From the NCBI GenBank assembly GCA_027578815.1, contig JANBTH010000167.1, positions 1 through 29,337 on the forward strand: a DNA stretch of 29,337 nt. The letters are read 5' to 3'. Positions 27,899 through 29,337 of this stretch are shown here, one piece after another. The first letter of the stretch is position 1; each line of letters begins with the position of its first letter. The stretch comes from Coemansia sp. RSA 1804. Taxonomy: Eukaryota > Kickxellomycota > Kickxellomycetes > Kickxellales > Kickxellaceae. Under the pieces are notes generated by a model. The model made no database searches and was not told the DNA's origin. It was given only the letters and a program-made list of their open reading frames with translations. Position numbers and translations under genes: made by a program.

Positions 27899-27970
27899 CG
27901 ACCCGGCCAGGGTTCGAACCTGGGACTTCTCGCATCGGAAACGAGCGCTCTTCCACTGAGCTACAAGGCC
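27899..27970 (-). tRNA. tRNA-Arg (anticodon CCG)
   Basis: The 72-base minus-strand sequence folds as a cloverleaf without an intron. The D arm is GCTC/GAGC, and the anticodon arm is CTCGT/GCGAG with loop TTCCGAT (anticodon CCG, reading CGG Arg). The variable loop is AAGTC, and the T arm is a perfect CCAGG/CCTGG around TTCGAAC. The A box (TAGCTCAGTGG) and B box (GGTTCGAACCC) are intact. The acceptor arm GGCCTTG/CCGGGTC is imperfect: positions 2-71 and 5-68 are G-U pairs and 6-67 is U opposite C. That could be tolerated or could mark a decaying copy. CCA is not encoded, as expected in a eukaryote. Confidence 0.9.
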
Positions 27971-28360
27971 ATTTCAAAACTGGATATTTAAAAAATAATC
28001 CATACTTTATACAGAGTATAAATAAGGCTATAACTATAATGTTGTGATTATCTATATAACAACTTTAATAATCACATTGCTATTGCAAGATATACTAATC
28101 ATATTCCAAGGAAAACAAAAAAATCACCTATGCTCAAATGACAGATTGTGGAAAGCAATATACAGTGTGATGTATAAGATTAGGGTCGTCAATCACAAGG
28201 AACAACAGTGACACTATGCACGAGATGCAAGACTGCATGAGTGCAAGTCATGTTGTTCCTGGGCAATACTGACAACATCTTATACTATTATATACATTCC
28301 TTTTACCCACATTATTATGATGAGGTTCTCTTTAGCTATTTTCAATAAGCCATTTATTAA
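27971..28360. other. AT-rich region between tRNA gene and retroelement
   Basis: There is no open frame of note. It holds a short inverted repeat TGTGATTAT / ATAATCACA (28043-28051, 28068-28076) and the long nested inverted repeat listed separately. Composition is far more AT-rich than the genes to the left. Degraded LTR or other mobile-element sequence is likely here, but I cannot place LTR boundaries. Confidence 0.5.
28172..28285. repeat. Long nested inverted repeat (imperfect hairpin)
   Basis: Five successive arms pair in order. They are GTATAAGAT (28172-28180) with ATCTTATAC (28277-28285), AGGAACAACA (28198-28207) with TGTTGTTCCT (28251-28260), TGAC (28209-28212) with GTCA (28247-28250), TGCAC (28217-28221) with GTGCA (28241-28245), and ATGCA (28225-28229) with TGCAT (28234-28238). 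The loop is AGAC. This gives 33 base pairs over 114 bases. It could be a small non-autonomous inverted-repeat element, part of a retroelement LTR, or a structured RNA. Confidence 0.8.
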
Positions 28361-29337
28361 CTATTATCAATATATATTATTACCAGTGTTCAGTCTATTA
28401 GAATAAACACTTTAAACAACTCCAAGTCTGCCCTTCGTCATATTAAGATTCCCCTTTCTCTTGAGAAACACAACATTACAGCACTGATTGACAGTGGTTC
28501 AGAAGGTTGTCTAATTTCAGAGAAAATTGTTTCAGCCCTTGCACTACCCACCAAGCCAAGTAAGACAGCCATCGATGTGTACCTTGCTGATGGCAGGAAA
28601 TATTGTACTTCACACAAGACAGTCGAATTAGTAGCCACCATGGGTGACAATGCTGTGCAGAGAACATTTAGGTTCCTAGTTGCACCCATTCGCGATGATG
28701 CCATTATTGGCATGTCATGGCTCCACCCACATCAGGCCGAAATTGGATGTGGTAGCCAGGCTGGCATTACTATTACTGAGGATGATGGGAAACGTGTTTT
28801 CATTAAAGGAGTCAGAAAAGGCGATTCTAGCACTACAACAACCAGAGCAACAATTATTCGAGCATCACAGTTTTGTTCAGTTCTACAGGGAGGCAATGCA
28901 GGAGACACAGGTGTTATATTTATTCGCAAGATTAGCAACAACTCAACAAGGGTGGATGAGGCTAGTAATTCGCTCATTGAGGAGTTTGCTGATGTCTTAG
29001 GCGGCGCACCTAGTGGACTTCCACCAAATCGCTCAATTTCACATGCAATTGACTTGACAGACAATTCCAAGCCATATGCTCGCCAACCATATCGTCTGGC
29101 ACCATCAGAGAATGAGGAGCTAAATCTTCAGCTCAAGGAGCTTATGGAAAAGGGATTTATTGAGGAATCGACTTCGCCATGGGGAGCACCAGTTTTATTT
29201 GTGAGGAAACAAGATGGTTCACTTCGTCTATGTGTGGACTATCGTAAACTGAATGAGCAGACAATTAAAGACTCATACATGTTACCTCGAGCAGATGAAT
29301 TCCTGGATGCCATTAATGGTGCACGATTTTTCACAAA
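28361..29337 (+). mobile_element. Ty3/gypsy LTR retroelement fragment, continues past the window
   Basis: Protease followed by reverse transcriptase in one frame, without gag or a recognisable 5' LTR upstream, marks the internal part of a Ty3/gypsy element cut at its left side. The right end is limited only by the window. It lies about 390 bases upstream of a tRNA gene, a common landing zone for such elements. The frame is uninterrupted for 325 codons, so the copy is not old or is still under selection. Confidence 0.9.
28361..29337 (+). CDS. pol: Partial pol polyprotein: aspartic protease and start of reverse transcriptase
   Basis: The frame is open from just after a stop at 28358-28360 to the window edge, with no ATG before the protease, so the true start is missing. 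The protease shows the catalytic Asp-Ser-Gly (ALIDSGSEG, Asp codon 28490-28492) and the later hydrophobic-Gly motif IIGMSWL (about 28703-28723). A linker leads to the reverse transcriptase N-terminus: EKGFIEESTSPWGAPVLFV, then QDGSLRLCVDYRKLNEQTI, then a MLPRADEFLD segment (about 29145-29320). These are the classic fingers-domain blocks of Ty3/gypsy enzymes. The catalytic YxDD motif, RNase H and integrase would lie beyond the window. The order protease then reverse transcriptase, together with these blocks, separates it from Ty1/copia. Confidence 0.92.

Overview
The window is nuclear DNA from a fungus. It holds a division-1 chitin synthase, a mitochondrial aspartate/glutamate carrier that keeps its N-terminal EF-hand half, a large DH-PH Rho exchange factor and an Arg tRNA. 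Genes are long, nearly intron-free and separated by pyrimidine-rich leaders. The one intron I can support has a TGCTAAC branch site. Low intron density and roughly even GC in coding DNA fit an early-diverging lineage, possibly Kickxellomycotina, but the lineage is an inference that I cannot test here.

Layout. 313-3852 (+) and 4971-6533 (+) encode two unrecognised proteins, both with an RVxF-type motif. 6712-8790 (-) encodes a WD40-repeat protein, convergent with the previous gene. 9051-11903 (-) encodes the chitin synthase. A 2.1 kb region without a credible gene separates it from two tandem (+) genes, 13996-15219 and 15919-17058. Both encode single-span type I membrane proteins whose small ectodomains share a four-cysteine spacing, so I read them as diverged paralogues. 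Convergent to them, 17317-23646 (-) encodes the Rho exchange factor. The open frame from its first in-frame ATG (23157) misses about 137 N-terminal residues, which are restored by a 78-base intron and a 5-codon first exon. A 2 kb divergent region with a (GAA)n tract leads to the carrier gene at 25714-27750 (+).

The right end differs: AT-rich DNA with a tRNA-Arg(CCG) gene (27899-27970, -), a long nested inverted repeat (28172-28285), and the protease and N-terminal reverse transcriptase part of a Ty3/gypsy retroelement. That element runs off the window edge and shows no gag or recognisable 5' LTR.

How the genes may work together. Chitin synthase, two sensor-like membrane proteins and a Rho exchange factor lie side by side. 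In yeast, cell-wall integrity signalling runs from membrane sensor to RhoGEF to Rho1 to wall synthases, so this block may be a physically linked wall-integrity neighbourhood. That is the main hypothesis from the window. It rests on gene identity and adjacency only.
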